This document shows, piece after piece, positions 18,371 to 27,807 of a DNA stretch of 64,000 nucleotides. The notes under the pieces were generated by a model. It was given only the letters and a program-made list of their open reading frames with translations. It made no database searches and had not been told where the DNA came from. Origin of the DNA: Monoglobus pectinilyticus (GTDB taxonomy: Bacteria; Bacillota; Clostridia; Monoglobales; Monoglobaceae). The position numbers and the translations under genes were made by a program. The stretch covers positions 62,001 to 126,000 of the forward strand of contig NZ_CP020991.1 of assembly GCF_002874775.1 (NCBI RefSeq), given 5' to 3'. How positions within the stretch are numbered: the stretch's first letter is position 1; every line of letters starts with the position of its first letter.

Positions 18371-18397
18371 AAAAGACCAGCAAACGCTGGTCTTTTT
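18371..18397 (+). terminator. Orphan intrinsic terminator
   Basis: Stem aaaagaccagc/gctggtctttt with loop aaac and a run of T at the 3' side. No annotated gene ends here, so it may close a small RNA starting near 18251. Confidence 0.7.
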
Positions 18398-18617
18398 CGT
18401 ATATTTATGATGAAATTATATGTGTAAAACAAGAGAGATATTATTGTTACAGATCACGGCAACTACACATTATATGGTGTAAATAATATGTTAAAATATT
18501 ATGTATAACTCATCCTCATTGCTCCGCAAGCGGTCAAAGCCGTTGTTTTTACCAAAATTATTTTATATTGTCAACAACCTCAAAGTTATATGACAAATAG
18601 CTCTGTCAAATAGCTTT

Positions 18618-18653
18618 GAAAAATGAAACTAATTTTATGTCATAAATTAGTTT
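18618..18653 (-). terminator. Terminator of the UPF0210 gene
   Basis: Perfect 10-bp stem (aaactaattt, 18626-18635; aaattagttt, 18644-18653) overlapping the stop codon of the gene. On the minus strand it is followed by CATTTTT. Confidence 0.7.
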
Positions 18654-20011
18654 TTAAGACTATGTATCGGTGCAGGAATACGTCCGCCGCGGTTAATAAA
18701 TACTTCACTGCTGTAGTTATGAACAGGCATAACCGGAGCTTCACCGAGCAGTCCTCCAAATTCAAGAGAATCTCCAACAGTTTTACCGGCAGCAGGTATT
18801 ATTCTGACAGCTGTGGTTTTTTGGTTAATAACTCCTATTGCCATTTCATCTGCAATAATCGCGGAAATTGTTGACGCCGGCGTATCTCCTGGTATTGCTA
18901 TCATATCCAGACCTACCGAACAAACACATGTCATAGCTTCCAGCTTATCTAAAGTTAGAGCACCGCATTCAGCTGCGGATATCATACCTGCGTCTTCACT
19001 AACCGGAATAAACGCACCGCTAAGTCCGCCAACATAGCTTGACGCCATAACTCCGCCTTTTTTGACCGCGTCATTTAATAGTGCAAGAGCAGCGGTAGTG
19101 CCGTGGCATCCGCACTTTTCAAGCCCCATTTCTTCAAGAATATAAGCTACGCTATCGCCAACCTCAGGTGTTGGAGCAAGTGATAGGTCAACTATTCCAT
19201 AAGAAGAGTTAAGCATCTTTGAAGCTTCGCGAGCTACAAGCTGACCCATTCTCGTTATTTTGAAAGCAGTCTTTTTTATAGTTTCAGATACAGTGCCAAA
19301 TTCTTCACCTTTGACTTGCTCAAGTGCTTTTTTTACTACTCCGGGACCGCTTACGCCTACGTTTATAACAGTATCGCCCTCACCTACGCCATGAAACGCT
19401 CCAGCCATAAAAGGATTATCCTCAACAGGATTGGCGAAAACAACAAATTTTGCACAGCCCAAAGAGTCATCATCTTTTGACATGTCAGACATCTGTTTGA
19501 TTATTTCTCCCATCTCTTTGACTGCATCCATATTAATACCGGCTTTAGTTGTTGCAACTCCGACAGAAGAACATACATATTCAGTGGTTGAAAGAGCTTC
19601 TGGAATTGATTTTATCAATTTTTTATCCGATTCGGTATATCCCTTATATACAAGAGCGGAATATCCGCCGATAAAATTAACTCCGAGTTCTTTTGCAGCC
19701 TTGTCCAATGTTTTTGCAAACTGAACATAGTTATCAGTTTTGCTTGCTGCAGCAACCAATGATATTGGTGTAACTGATATACGTTTATGTATAATAGGGA
19801 TACCATATCTCCTGCTGATAATATTTCCGGTTTCGACTAAATCTTTTGCACATCTAGTGATTTTATCGTAGATTTTTTGACATGCTTTGTCAGGATTCTC
19901 GTCTGCACAATCTAGTAATGATATTCCCATAGTTATAGTTCTAATATCTAGATGTTCATCCCTAATCATTTTTATGGTTTCGGTAATCTCATTTGTATTT
20001 AAGTTTATCAT
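18647..20011 (-). CDS. UPF0210/DUF711 (PFL) family protein
   Basis: A 454-residue protein strongly resembling the conserved UPF0210 family, whose fold is related to pyruvate formate-lyase-like enzymes. Characteristic blocks: [109 protein letters not shown] and [23 protein letters not shown] (quoted here in parts). The biochemical role is unknown. The ACT-domain gene lies 20 bases upstream, an arrangement conserved across bacteria and archaea, which suggests the ACT protein regulates this one. ATG 20011 has AAAGGA upstream. Confidence 0.9.
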   Translation of the reverse strand: MINLNTNEITETIKMIRDEHLDIRTITMGISLLDCADENPDKACQKIYDKITRCAKDLVETGNIISRRYGIPIIHKRISVTPISLVAAASKTDNYVQFAKTLDKAAKELGVNFIGGYSALVYKGYTESDKKLIKSIPEALSTTEYVCSSVGVATTKAGINMDAVKEMGEIIKQMSDMSKDDDSLGCAKFVVFANPVEDNPFMAGAFHGVGEGDTVINVGVSGPGVVKKALEQVKGEEFGTVSETIKKTAFKITRMGQLVAREASKMLNSSYGIVDLSLAPTPEVGDSVAYILEEMGLEKCGCHGTTAALALLNDAVKKGGVMASSYVGGLSGAFIPVSEDAGMISAAECGALTLDKLEAMTCVCSVGLDMIAIPGDTPASTISAIIADEMAIGVINQKTTAVRIIPAAGKTVGDSLEFGGLLGEAPVMPVHNYSSEVFINRGGRIPAPIHSLKN

Positions 20012-20031
20012 ATGTATTTCCTTTCGGTGGT

Positions 20032-20301
20032 TTAAATTCTGTGCATTGAATTAAATATGTCTTCATGTTGAATTCTAATTTCAACTCCAAGTTCTTTTCC
20101 CAGGCCGGCAAGTTTATCAGACAGTTCGCCGAAATCTAATTTGGTTGAGCTTACATCGACGAGCATTACCATGGTGAAAATATTTTGCATTATTGTTTGG
20201 TTAATATCGAGAATATTAATATCGTTTTCATAGAGCAGACTGCTGGTTTTCGCAATTATACCCGTCTTGTCTATTCCCATAACTGTTAATACTGCTTTCA
20301 T
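20032..20301 (-). CDS. ACT domain protein, UPF0237 family
   Basis: An 89-residue stand-alone ACT domain (ligand-binding regulatory fold). It starts [20 protein letters not shown], the usual small-molecule loop, and continues [22 protein letters not shown]. Family members are similar to the glycine cleavage regulators GcvR, but this one is always small. It is coupled to the UPF0210 gene downstream, so it probably senses the ligand that controls that protein. AAGGAG lies seven bases before the ATG. Confidence 0.9.
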   Translation of the reverse strand: MKAVLTVMGIDKTGIIAKTSSLLYENDINILDINQTIMQNIFTMVMLVDVSSTKLDFGELSDKLAGLGKELGVEIRIQHEDIFNSMHRI

Positions 20302-20343
20302 AATTTTTCTCCTTAAGTATATAATTATAATTTATCTTATGTT

Positions 20344-20380
20344 TAGAGTAATGGTCTAAAGATTTTAAACCATTACTCTA
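20344..20380. repeat. Inverted repeat between tspO and the UPF0237 gene
   Basis: A perfect 12-bp stem, arms tagagtaatggt (20344-20355) and accattactcta (20369-20380). No T-tract follows on either strand. It could end tspO transcription weakly or be a protein-binding site upstream of the ACT gene. Confidence 0.5.
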
Positions 20381-20428
20381 ATAAATATATTATCATTAAA
20401 TTTTAAAAAAGTACAGTACAATATTACA

Positions 20429-20905
20429 TCAATTTAAAATTGCTATACCTATATTAAGATACAATGCAAAAATGCACCATAATAAATATGGTATCAGCAT
20501 ATAAGCAGACGCTTTGGATATTCTATAAAATGCTAAAATGTTTAAAATAATCAGAGCAATTAATATTGTAAGCCATACAGCTGAAAACGTGTGCAGTCCG
20601 AATACAAAAAATAAAATTGTCCAAGCAAAGTTAAAAAACAGCTGTAAGCCAAAAATTAAATAGCATAATGATTTCTTAGGCTGCGGAGCCGTTGAGTTAG
20701 CAATTCCATACAGTGATAAACTCATAAGAAAATATAAAACCGCCCATACTATAGGAAAAACCACACCTGGCGGTGAAAGCGGAGGCGACGCGAGATTTGC
20801 ATATTCTTCCATAGCGTTTTTTGTCAATATTTCTGATAAAAAGGCAACTCCAAATGGTATCAAAAATGACAAAATGAGTTTTTTCAAATTTAATGTTTTA
20901 AACAT
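20429..20905 (-). CDS. tspO: TspO/MBR family tryptophan-rich sensory protein
   Basis: Five-helix membrane protein of 158 residues of the translocator-protein family, which binds porphyrins and affects tetrapyrrole or stress responses. The signature SPPGVVFPIVWAVLYFLMS, the FNFAWTILFFVFG block and PYLLWCIFALYLN are clear. GAGGTGG precedes the ATG. It stands between the Cof-type phosphatase and the ACT/UPF0210 pair on the same strand, with an inverted repeat in between. Confidence 0.93.
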   Translation of the reverse strand: MFKTLNLKKLILSFLIPFGVAFLSEILTKNAMEEYANLASPPLSPPGVVFPIVWAVLYFLMSLSLYGIANSTAPQPKKSLCYLIFGLQLFFNFAWTILFFVFGLHTFSAVWLTILIALIILNILAFYRISKASAYMLIPYLLWCIFALYLNIGIAILN

Positions 20906-20993
20906 ACAACCACCTCATATATTTTTTAGTATATTGTATGTTTATTGTTATAATTGTATTCAACCGATAAAGCTAGTGAACAAAAAATACGTC

Positions 20994-21791
20994 TTATATT
21001 AGACCATAATTTTTTAATCCAACAGTTATTCCTTCATTCAACACGGTTTCTGTTACAAAACTTGCTATATTTTCAAGTTGCTTTGTGTGTTTTCCCATTG
21101 CAATACCGTATCCAACAGTTTTCAGCATATCATAGTCATTATCACCGTCTCCAAAGGCATATGTATCATTTAAGTCAAGTTTAAAGTGCTTCATTATTTG
21201 ATTTATACCCGAAGCCTTTGAAATGTTTTGTTTAACCAGGTCGCCGGAAGGATTGGAACGGTGTTTGGTTATATTATATTTATCTCCAAAATTTTCAATT
21301 AGTTTGCTGAATAACTTGTCACCGTTATACGTAAACATCATTTTATTTGCCTGAACTATATTTATATCTTCCGGCATTGGGAAGAAACAGTTCATGCTAA
21401 TATTAAAATGATTCATCATTTCCATAAAACTTTCATAATTATTTTTGCTGTAATAGCAGGCGTCATGATTTTCTGTAATATAACCATAATTATTTTCATC
21501 AAAATAACTTATTAATTCAGTTAATTCATTTGTTGTGAGTTTATCATTTATAATGTATTCTCCGTTTACAGTGGCACAAGCTCCATTTGATGTAATATAA
21601 CAATCAAAGTCAATTCCTGTTTCAGGTACATAACAGCGTGCTCTGCCGGTTGCAAGACCAACCATGAAATTGTTTTCCTGCAGTTTTTGAATAGAATCTT
21701 TAGTAGATTTAGTAGGAATAAAGATTTTTTCACCTTCGTCAACAAGGGTACCGTCGAAGTCAAAAAATACTGCTCCCCTGTAATTCTTCAT
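20994..21791 (-). CDS. HAD-superfamily phosphatase, Cof type (class IIB)
   Basis: A 265-residue hydrolase. Motif I is FFDFDGTLVDEG, motif II sits at GLATGRA, and motif IV is AFGDGDNDYDMLKTVGYGIAMG; a C2B cap lies between residues about 80 and 185. Such enzymes dephosphorylate sugar phosphates, flavin mononucleotide or nucleotides; the substrate cannot be read from the sequence. AAGGAGA precedes the start. It runs in the same direction as tspO, 88 bases upstream of it. Confidence 0.9.
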   Translation of the reverse strand: MKNYRGAVFFDFDGTLVDEGEKIFIPTKSTKDSIQKLQENNFMVGLATGRARCYVPETGIDFDCYITSNGACATVNGEYIINDKLTTNELTELISYFDENNYGYITENHDACYYSKNNYESFMEMMNHFNISMNCFFPMPEDINIVQANKMMFTYNGDKLFSKLIENFGDKYNITKHRSNPSGDLVKQNISKASGINQIMKHFKLDLNDTYAFGDGDNDYDMLKTVGYGIAMGKHTKQLENIASFVTETVLNEGITVGLKNYGLI

Positions 21792-22055
21792 AAATATATC
21801 TCCTTATATCTTGTTTAGTCATGATTCAGCAGACTGAAATAGATTTACTTAATCTTTAAATATTCTACCTCAAACTTTAAATCTTTGCAATACATTTTTT
21901 ATATAATAGGTAATAAATCTATTAAGAAAATTTGCGCCTATTATGTATTTATATTGTATAAAAATTTTTATATAGTTCGATTTTATATAATTTAAGTAAT
22001 ATTTTTCTTCGTATTCTTTTTTACAAATATGAAAAAATAAGTATGGAGGATTATT

Positions 22056-22664
22056 ATGAAAACACTAAAAAAATCATTGACATTAATATTTATAATTTCT
22101 TTGTTTTGCATCACAGCAGAAGCAAAGACAATACAGCATACGGTTGTTAAAGGCGAAAGTATGTGGAAAATAGCAGTAAAATATCAGGTCGGATTAAGTG
22201 AGATAATCTCAGCTAATCCTCAAGTATCTAATCCTGCTTTAATTTATCCGAATCAGGTTTTAAATATACCATTGATGGATGAGTCTATAACTTCTTTCGA
22301 GCAGCAGGTAATAGATTTAACAAATGAAAAAAGGGCATCACGAGGATTAAAACCTTTGAATGCTAATTGGGAATTATCAAGAGTCGCTCGTTATAAATCT
22401 CAAGATATGGCAAATAACAAATATTTTTCTCATACCAGTCCTACGTATGGTTCACCTTTTAATATGATAAAGAATTTTGGAATCAAATACCGTTCAGCCG
22501 GAGAAAATATTGCTTATGGTCAGCGTACACCGGCACAGGTTGTAAACAGCTGGTGGAATTCGGCAGGTCACCGAGCAAATATGCTTAACGCTAATTATAC
22601 TGATATTGGCGTAGGCTATGTAGCAAATGGAAACTATTGGACTCAGATGTTTATACAAAAGTAG
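22056..22664 (+). CDS. Secreted LysM and CAP/SCP domain protein
   Basis: Exported 202-residue protein. A signal peptide (residues 1-23, cleavage near ITAEA-K) precedes a LysM peptidoglycan-binding domain (IQHTVVKGESMWKIAVKYQV to YPNQVLNIP, about 25-73). A CAP domain fills 82-202 with the motifs LTNEKRASRGLKPL, MANNKYFSHTSP, GENIAY and SAGHRANMLNANYTDIGVGY. The layout resembles spore-coat-associated YkwD-type proteins of clostridia and bacilli. A cell-wall or spore-coat location is likely; the biochemical activity of bacterial CAP domains is unclear. Confidence 0.9.
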   Translation: MKTLKKSLTLIFIISLFCITAEAKTIQHTVVKGESMWKIAVKYQVGLSEIISANPQVSNPALIYPNQVLNIPLMDESITSFEQQVIDLTNEKRASRGLKPLNANWELSRVARYKSQDMANNKYFSHTSPTYGSPFNMIKNFGIKYRSAGENIAYGQRTPAQVVNSWWNSAGHRANMLNANYTDIGVGYVANGNYWTQMFIQK

Positions 22665-22705
22665 GATATTTTAGAAATCTCAGAAAGAAATTTTAAAACA
22701 TGTGT

Positions 22706-22729
22706 AAAAGCTCTCAACCGAGGGCTTTT
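22706..22729 (+). terminator. Terminator of the LysM-CAP gene
   Basis: 10-bp stem aaaagctctc/gagggctttt (one G-T pair) with loop aacc, followed by AATTTGTTT. Confidence 0.75.
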
Positions 22730-22763
22730 AATTTGTTTGAAAATTTAGATTATAATAATTTAT

Positions 22764-22793
22764 TTGACATAATATATTATATAATGCTATAAT
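22764..22793 (+). promoter_or_regulatory. Promoter of ygiQ, predicted to give a leaderless mRNA
   Basis: TTGACA (22764-22769), 18-base spacer, TGCTATAAT with the -10 at 22788-22793 and an extended-10 TG. The expected start, six to eight bases on, falls at 22799-22801, on the ATG at 22800. Confidence 0.75.
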
Positions 22794-22799
22794 CATAAC

Positions 22800-24635
22800 A
22801 TGAATAAATTTTTGCCTATTTCTAAAAAAGATTTAGATTTAAGAGGAATTAAGCGGCTGGATTTTGTATATGTAATCGGTGACGCATATGTTGACCATCC
22901 GAGTTTTGGACATGCAATAATTTCTCGTGTACTTGAACATAATGGATATACTGTAGGAATAATTTCACAGCCGTCATGGAAAAGCTGTGATGATTTCAAA
23001 ATACTGGGAAAGCCCAGATTGGGCTTTATTGTTATGTCCGGAAATATTGATCCCATGGTAAACAGATATACTGTTTCGAAAAAGGTCAGAAATACAGATT
23101 TATATTCTCCGGGCGGAAAAGGCGGAATGAGACCTGATAGGGCTACAATAGTATATTGTAATAAAATAAGAGAAGCCTTTGGCAGTGTTCCGATTATTAT
23201 AGGCGGAATAGAAGCAAGTTTGAGACGATTTGCACATTATGATTATTGGAGCAATAAAGTAAGAAGAAGTATTTTAATTGACAGTGGAGCTGACCTGCTT
23301 ATATTTGGTATGGGTGAAAGGCAAATAGTTGAAGTGGCCGAACTTCTTGACACTGAAGTTCCTGTGAGTGAAATCAAAGGAATTTTGGGAACCATGTATA
23401 TAGAGAATGATAAAAATAATCTTCCGTATGATGCAATTTCGCTTCCGGGATTTGATATGGTTTCAAATGATAAAAAATCTTATGCTATAGCGACAAAAAT
23501 TCAATATGAAGAACAGGACGCTGTCAGAGGAAAACCTTTGGTTCAACTCGACAATGACAGATATATTGTGCAAAATCCGCCTGCTGCTCCTTTATCCACT
23601 GAAGAACTTGACGATGTCTATGCTTTGCCATATATGCGCACTTATCATCCGATATATAAAAAACAGGGCGGAGTTCCTGCGATTAATGAAGTAGAGTTTT
23701 CTATTACTTCATGCCGCGGGTGTTTTGGAGGCTGCAATTTTTGCGCTTTAACATTTCATCAAGGAAGAACTGTAACTGCACGAAGCCATAAGTCAATAAT
23801 AAACGAGGCTGAACTGTTAACAGAATTAAAGAATTTTAAAGGTTATATTCACGATGTCGGAGGACCGACTGCAAATTTTAGATTCCCTTCATGCGAGGAA
23901 CAACTTCAGAGAGGTGTGTGTAAAAATAAACAGTGTCTTTTCCCGCAGCCTTGTAAAAATCTAGTTGTTGACCATTCTGATTATATTGAGCTGCTTAGAA
24001 AGCTTAGAAAGTTACCTAAGATTAAAAAAGTTTTTATTCGCAGCGGTATAAGATTTGATTACTTAATGGCAGATAAAAATGGTAGTTTTTTATATGAATT
24101 ATCAAAATATCATATAAGCGGACAATTAAAGGTTGCTCCTGAACACATTTCAGATAATGTTTTGAAATATATGGGTAAACCTAAGCATGAAGTTTTTGAA
24201 AAATTTTCCGCTAAGTATAAAAAAATAAACGAAGAGTTAGGTAAAGAACAATTTTTGGTACCTTATTTAATGTCATCGCATCCAGGCAGCACTTTAAAAG
24301 ACGCAGTTAAGTTAGCGGAATATCTTAGAGATACAGGACATAATCCAGAACAGGTGCAGGATTTTTATCCAACGCCCGGAAGTATATCTACTTGTATGTA
24401 TTATACCGGTATCGACCCTAGGACTATGACAGAAGTTTATGTTCCAAAAACATATGAAGAGAAGCAAATGCAAAGAGCACTTCTCCAATATAGAAACCCT
24501 AAAAATTATAATTTGGTTCTGAAAGCCTTAAAAAAGGCAGGCAGGGAAGATTTAATTGGATTTGATTCCAAATGTTTAATTAAACCGTTAGGAAATAAAA
24601 AAATATATAAACCTGATACAAAGAGGAGAGGATAA
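22800..24635 (+). CDS. YgiQ family radical SAM protein (UPF0313)
   Basis: A 611-residue radical SAM enzyme of unknown reaction. The N-terminal B12-like domain has [20 protein letters not shown]. The [4Fe-4S] motif is C308-FGG-C312-NF-C315. Further family blocks are [39 protein letters not shown] and [17 protein letters not shown]. The start is fixed by family alignment ([11 protein letters not shown] is the usual beginning), yet no Shine-Dalgarno sequence precedes it and a strong promoter lies immediately upstream. folD starts two bases after the stop, so the two form an operon. Confidence 0.94.
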   Translation: MNKFLPISKKDLDLRGIKRLDFVYVIGDAYVDHPSFGHAIISRVLEHNGYTVGIISQPSWKSCDDFKILGKPRLGFIVMSGNIDPMVNRYTVSKKVRNTDLYSPGGKGGMRPDRATIVYCNKIREAFGSVPIIIGGIEASLRRFAHYDYWSNKVRRSILIDSGADLLIFGMGERQIVEVAELLDTEVPVSEIKGILGTMYIENDKNNLPYDAISLPGFDMVSNDKKSYAIATKIQYEEQDAVRGKPLVQLDNDRYIVQNPPAAPLSTEELDDVYALPYMRTYHPIYKKQGGVPAINEVEFSITSCRGCFGGCNFCALTFHQGRTVTARSHKSIINEAELLTELKNFKGYIHDVGGPTANFRFPSCEEQLQRGVCKNKQCLFPQPCKNLVVDHSDYIELLRKLRKLPKIKKVFIRSGIRFDYLMADKNGSFLYELSKYHISGQLKVAPEHISDNVLKYMGKPKHEVFEKFSAKYKKINEELGKEQFLVPYLMSSHPGSTLKDAVKLAEYLRDTGHNPEQVQDFYPTPGSISTCMYYTGIDPRTMTEVYVPKTYEEKQMQRALLQYRNPKNYNLVLKALKKAGREDLIGFDSKCLIKPLGNKKIYKPDTKRRG

Positions 24636-24637
24636 TA

Positions 24638-25489
24638 ATGGCAAAGATATTGAGCGGTAAAATTGTTTCTGCCCGTGTAAAAGATGAACTTAAAAAAGAG
24701 GTGGAAGAACTATCACAGCGTGGAAAACAAACAGGACTTGCTGTTGTTCTTGTTGGGGATGATTCTGCTTCAAAAGTTTATGTCAGAAATAAGGAAAAAG
24801 CTTGTGAAGAGGTAGGAATTTATTCAGAAGTTCATAGGTTGTCTGAAAATACATCGGAAGAAGAACTTTTAAAACTTATAAATGAATTAAATGAAAATGA
24901 TAAAATTGATGGAATATTAGTTCAGCTTCCATTGCCAAAACATCTTGATGATAAGGTTATAATTGATAATATTAAACCTGAAAAAGATGTTGATGCTTTT
25001 CATCCAAGTAATGTTGGTAAAATAATGATTGGAGATTACGACTTTTTGCCTTGTACTCCTGCCGGAATTATGGAATTAATACATGAAAGCGGAGTTGAAG
25101 TTGACGGAAAGACATGTGTTGTTATAGGAAGAAGCAACATAGTCGGAAAGCCAATGTCAATGCTGCTTTTACATGAAAACGGTACTGTTACAACATGCCA
25201 TTCTCATACAAAAAATTTAGCTGAAGTTACAAAAAGTGCTGACATTCTTGTGGCAGCTGTAGGTATTCCTAAATTTGTAAAAGCCGATATGGTAAAACCC
25301 GGTGCGGTAGTCATTGATGTCGGAATGGATAGAGACGAAAATGGAAAGTTGTGCGGCGATGTTGATTTTAATGAGGTTGAGCCTGTTGCAGGAGCAATTA
25401 CTCCGGTTCCCGGAGGAGTTGGACCTATGACAATAGCTATGCTTATGAGAAATACTGTTACAGCTTCAAAAAAGAAATTAGAAAAATAA
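24638..25489 (+). CDS. folD: Bifunctional methylene-THF dehydrogenase / methenyl-THF cyclohydrolase
   Basis: FolD interconverts 5,10-methylene-THF, 5,10-methenyl-THF and 10-formyl-THF using NADP+. The 283-residue protein has the catalytic YVRNKEKACEE (Tyr and Lys), GILVQLPLPKHLD, DVDAFHP, the nucleotide site GRSNIVGKPMS and the C-terminal PVPGGVGPMTIAML. It overlaps nothing but is only two bases after ygiQ, with GAGGAGAGG as its ribosome site inside the end of ygiQ. Confidence 0.97.
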   Translation: MAKILSGKIVSARVKDELKKEVEELSQRGKQTGLAVVLVGDDSASKVYVRNKEKACEEVGIYSEVHRLSENTSEEELLKLINELNENDKIDGILVQLPLPKHLDDKVIIDNIKPEKDVDAFHPSNVGKIMIGDYDFLPCTPAGIMELIHESGVEVDGKTCVVIGRSNIVGKPMSMLLLHENGTVTTCHSHTKNLAEVTKSADILVAAVGIPKFVKADMVKPGAVVIDVGMDRDENGKLCGDVDFNEVEPVAGAITPVPGGVGPMTIAMLMRNTVTASKKKLEK

Positions 25490-25495
25490 AAATGA

Positions 25496-25524
25496 AACAG
25501 GGAAGACTTTTTGTCTTCCCTGTT
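25496..25524. terminator. Bidirectional terminator between folD and the DUF2085 gene
   Basis: Stem aacagggaagac (25496-25507) with gtcttccctgtt (25513-25524), loop ttttt, then AAAATTTT. The right arm reaches the stop codon of the converging gene. Confidence 0.8.
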
Positions 25525-25897
25525 AAAATTTTGAAATTAAAAATTGAATTATATAAATAATTATTTTAAGGTATAAGCTCATAAGAGCATATCCTCCCAA
25601 TGTACCTGTAATAAATCTTCTGATATTGTTACATTTTATTATGTTTTTAGATTGTAAAAACCAATCTAAAAACATTGCCAAACAAAATAATATTACAATA
25701 AATATATTTGGTTTATAAAAAAATATTAAACAAATAGCGGCAATCCAACCAAAGAATACGCCGGTACATCTAGAACATACAGGAAACTGAAATCCATTGA
25801 TAAAAAAACTTCTTTCAGGTATTTGATGACATTTTGTCAGCCTTCCAAAATTCATGAGTTTTAACCAAAGCTTATTTGAATCAAATTTTTTATCCAT
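25523..25897 (-). CDS. DUF2085 domain membrane protein
   Basis: A 124-residue protein with the DUF2085 signature: TKCHQIPERSFFINGFQFPVCSRCTG (given in outline: CHQ, RSF, PVCSRCTG) and then three hydrophobic helices. The conserved Cys/His residues suggest a metal site at the membrane surface. Function is unknown. I place the start at ATG 25897, giving MDKKFDSNK and a normal family length; the frame is open upstream but lies inside the preceding gene, which it overlaps by eight bases. It is therefore translationally coupled to the zinc-ribbon gene. Confidence 0.82.
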   Translation of the reverse strand: MDKKFDSNKLWLKLMNFGRLTKCHQIPERSFFINGFQFPVCSRCTGVFFGWIAAICLIFFYKPNIFIVILFCLAMFLDWFLQSKNIIKCNNIRRFITGTLGGYALMSLYLKIIIYIIQFLISKF

Positions 25898-26249
25898 TAA
25901 AACGTCTTCCGCAATTTCTGCAAATCCAATAGGTGCGGTTAGTTGACGTAGTTCCGCTGTTACAAGCTCCGCATAAAAGACCCAAAGGACCAAACAAAAT
26001 ATATCCGCAGCATCCGCTTCCGGGGTCGTACCCTCCGCCGGAAACTTTAGTTTCTGTCATTGGCTGACAATTATTACTTCCGCAATGAGGACACTTTATG
26101 CCTGAATAACCATTTGCTTGTTCATTATTTGAAGCATTTTTAGGACCTCCTACAACTTCTGCATCATATTCAGGCACGCTGGCAGGTTGTCCGCAATGTG
26201 GGCAGAAAGTTGAGTTGCCCATATCCGTTCCGCATTTTTTGCAATACAT
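25890..26249 (-). CDS. Double zinc-ribbon protein of unknown function
   Basis: A 119-residue protein with an N-terminal zinc ribbon (CKKCGTD...CPHCGQ), a linker, a second half-site CPHCGSNNC and a final CRNCGRR. A Gly/Cys-rich hydrophobic stretch (GCCGYILFGPLGLLCGAC) lies between. Proteins of this layout are common in clostridia next to small membrane proteins. The start is ATG 26249, eight bases after AGGAGTG; the GTG at 26258 overlaps that site. Function cannot be stated. Confidence 0.75.
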   Translation of the reverse strand: MYCKKCGTDMGNSTFCPHCGQPASVPEYDAEVVGGPKNASNNEQANGYSGIKCPHCGSNNCQPMTETKVSGGGYDPGSGCCGYILFGPLGLLCGACNSGTTSTNRTYWICRNCGRRFNG

Positions 26250-26289
26250 AAATTTCACTCCTAAATCTACATCAAGGCTTTACTAAATG

Positions 26290-27213
26290 TTATTGAATCT
26301 CATCTAAATTATATGGTGTTGTTTGGTATACAAAATAATTCAGCCAATTTGAATATAATAAGTTTGCGTGAGAACGCCACATCATAAGAGGTTCTTTTAA
26401 TGGATCATTATCTGGAAAATAATTTTTTGGCAAATTAATATCAATACCTTTGGCTTTATCCCTAAAATATTCATTTGCTAATGTAATATTATCATACTCA
26501 GAGTGTCCGGTAACGAAAAATTGACGTCCGCTTTTAGCTGATACTATGTAAACGCCGGCTTCGTCAGATTTTGATAAAATTTCTAGCTCTGGAACCTTAA
26601 CAATATCAGATTCTCTGGTTTCTGTATGTCTGGAATGAGGAGCATAAAACTTATCGTCAAATCCTCTTAGAAGTATCTTATGCTTTTTTTCAGGAAGCAC
26701 ATAGTGTTCAAAAATGCCAAAAAGTTTATCCTTCATTTCATATTTTGGTATCCCATAATGGTAATAAAGGCCGGCTTGAGCGCCCCAGCAAATATGAAAA
26801 GTTGATGTAACATTTTTCTTTGACCATTCCATGATTTCGCAAAGCTCATCCCAATAATCTACTTCTTCGAAATCCATCTGCTCCACAGGTGCGCCTGTAA
26901 TTATCAAACCGTCAAATTTTTTGTCTTTAAATTTATCAAACGTATCATAAAATGTTTCAATATGACTTTTTGGTGTATTTTTTGATTCATAGCTTTTTGT
27001 GTGCATAAAACTAATGTTAATCTGAAGCGGCGTATTTCCAAGAACTCTGAGAAGTTGAGTTTCAGTTTCTATTTTTTTAGGCATCAGGTTTAATATTACT
27101 ATTTCAAGAGGTCTTATTTCTTGCTTAAGAGCTCTAGTCTCTGTCATTACGAATATATTCTCACTGTTAAGAGTTCCGGTTGCCGGAAGAGTATCTGTAA
27201 CTTTTATCGGCAT
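26290..27213 (-). CDS. metA: Homoserine O-acyltransferase, probably acetyl-CoA-dependent
   Basis: First committed step of methionine synthesis: acylation of L-homoserine. The 307-residue protein has the class-I-amidotransferase-like nucleophile C142 in [11 protein letters not shown]46/K47 in LMPKK and H237/E239 in GHSEYD. At position 111 it has Glu (GAPVEQ). In the MetA family Glu111 goes with acetyl-CoA use and Gly111 with succinyl-CoA, so this is likely a homoserine O-acetyltransferase despite the MetA name. Start ATG 27213 follows GGTGAG and gives the usual MPIKV beginning. No S-box riboswitch is seen upstream. Confidence 0.94.
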   Translation of the reverse strand: MPIKVTDTLPATGTLNSENIFVMTETRALKQEIRPLEIVILNLMPKKIETETQLLRVLGNTPLQINISFMHTKSYESKNTPKSHIETFYDTFDKFKDKKFDGLIITGAPVEQMDFEEVDYWDELCEIMEWSKKNVTSTFHICWGAQAGLYYHYGIPKYEMKDKLFGIFEHYVLPEKKHKILLRGFDDKFYAPHSRHTETRESDIVKVPELEILSKSDEAGVYIVSAKSGRQFFVTGHSEYDNITLANEYFRDKAKGIDINLPKNYFPDNDPLKEPLMMWRSHANLLYSNWLNYFVYQTTPYNLDEIQ

Positions 27214-27244
27214 ATTTCTCACCACCATTTATTTTGTATTTTCG

Positions 27245-27273
27245 ATTATAACACATAAATTTATACTAGTAAA
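27245..27273 (-). promoter_or_regulatory. Promoter of metA
   Basis: On the minus strand TTTACT (27268-27273), 17-base spacer, TATAAT (27245-27250). The start would lie near 27238, about 25 bases upstream of the metA ATG. Confidence 0.65.
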
Positions 27274-27729
27274 GCAATTTTATATTAATAATTTTATAAA
27301 TAAGCAGAATGATTTTATAATAAGCAGATTTAAAATATTATTCACTTTATTTTATAATACAGATTTATTATTCTAACAAAATATATAAAATATTAGATTT
27401 AATATAAAAAACTAAAGAGTAAAATATAGATTTTATATTGAAATATTTTCAGTTTGTTTTTAATGTATATTTCAAGTCTTTATATTTATATAAATATAAT
27501 TATGATAATATTGTCATGGCGTATTTTTTATTGTTAAATCTAAATAACTATTTGCTAAATATGTATTATGTAAAATTTTTAATAACAGTTACTTTTTATG
27601 TAATAAAATAGATAATTACTATTAAATTTCTACAGATAGGTGTTTGTTATTTAAAATAAAGAACAGCTAAATAATATGATACGGTTTTAATTATATATTA
27701 AACAAGGTGAAACATGATAATTTTCTAGT

Positions 27730-27758
27730 TTGATTTTAAAATACATTTATGATAAAAT
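27730..27758 (+). promoter_or_regulatory. Promoter of the ATP-grasp gene
   Basis: TTGATT (27730-27735), 17-base spacer, TAAAAT (27753-27758). Confidence 0.6.
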
Positions 27759-27807
27759 ATGTTATTATTAGACTTTTTAAATATTAAATTTTAAGGAGGA
27801 TTAAAAT

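Larger units (their letters stand above)
18035..18646. other. Long A+T-rich intergenic region
   Basis: No protein gene is supported here. The region holds a candidate plus-strand promoter at 18215-18244, an orphan terminator at 18371-18397 and the UPF0210-gene terminator at its right edge. A short direct repeat, tcaaatagct-like, occurs near 18595 and 18605. Confidence 0.5.
27229..27807. other. Long A+T-rich divergent intergenic region
   Basis: Nearly 580 bases of very A+T-rich sequence between divergent metA and the ATP-grasp gene. Apart from the two promoters at its ends I see no gene, riboswitch or terminator. Confidence 0.6.
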
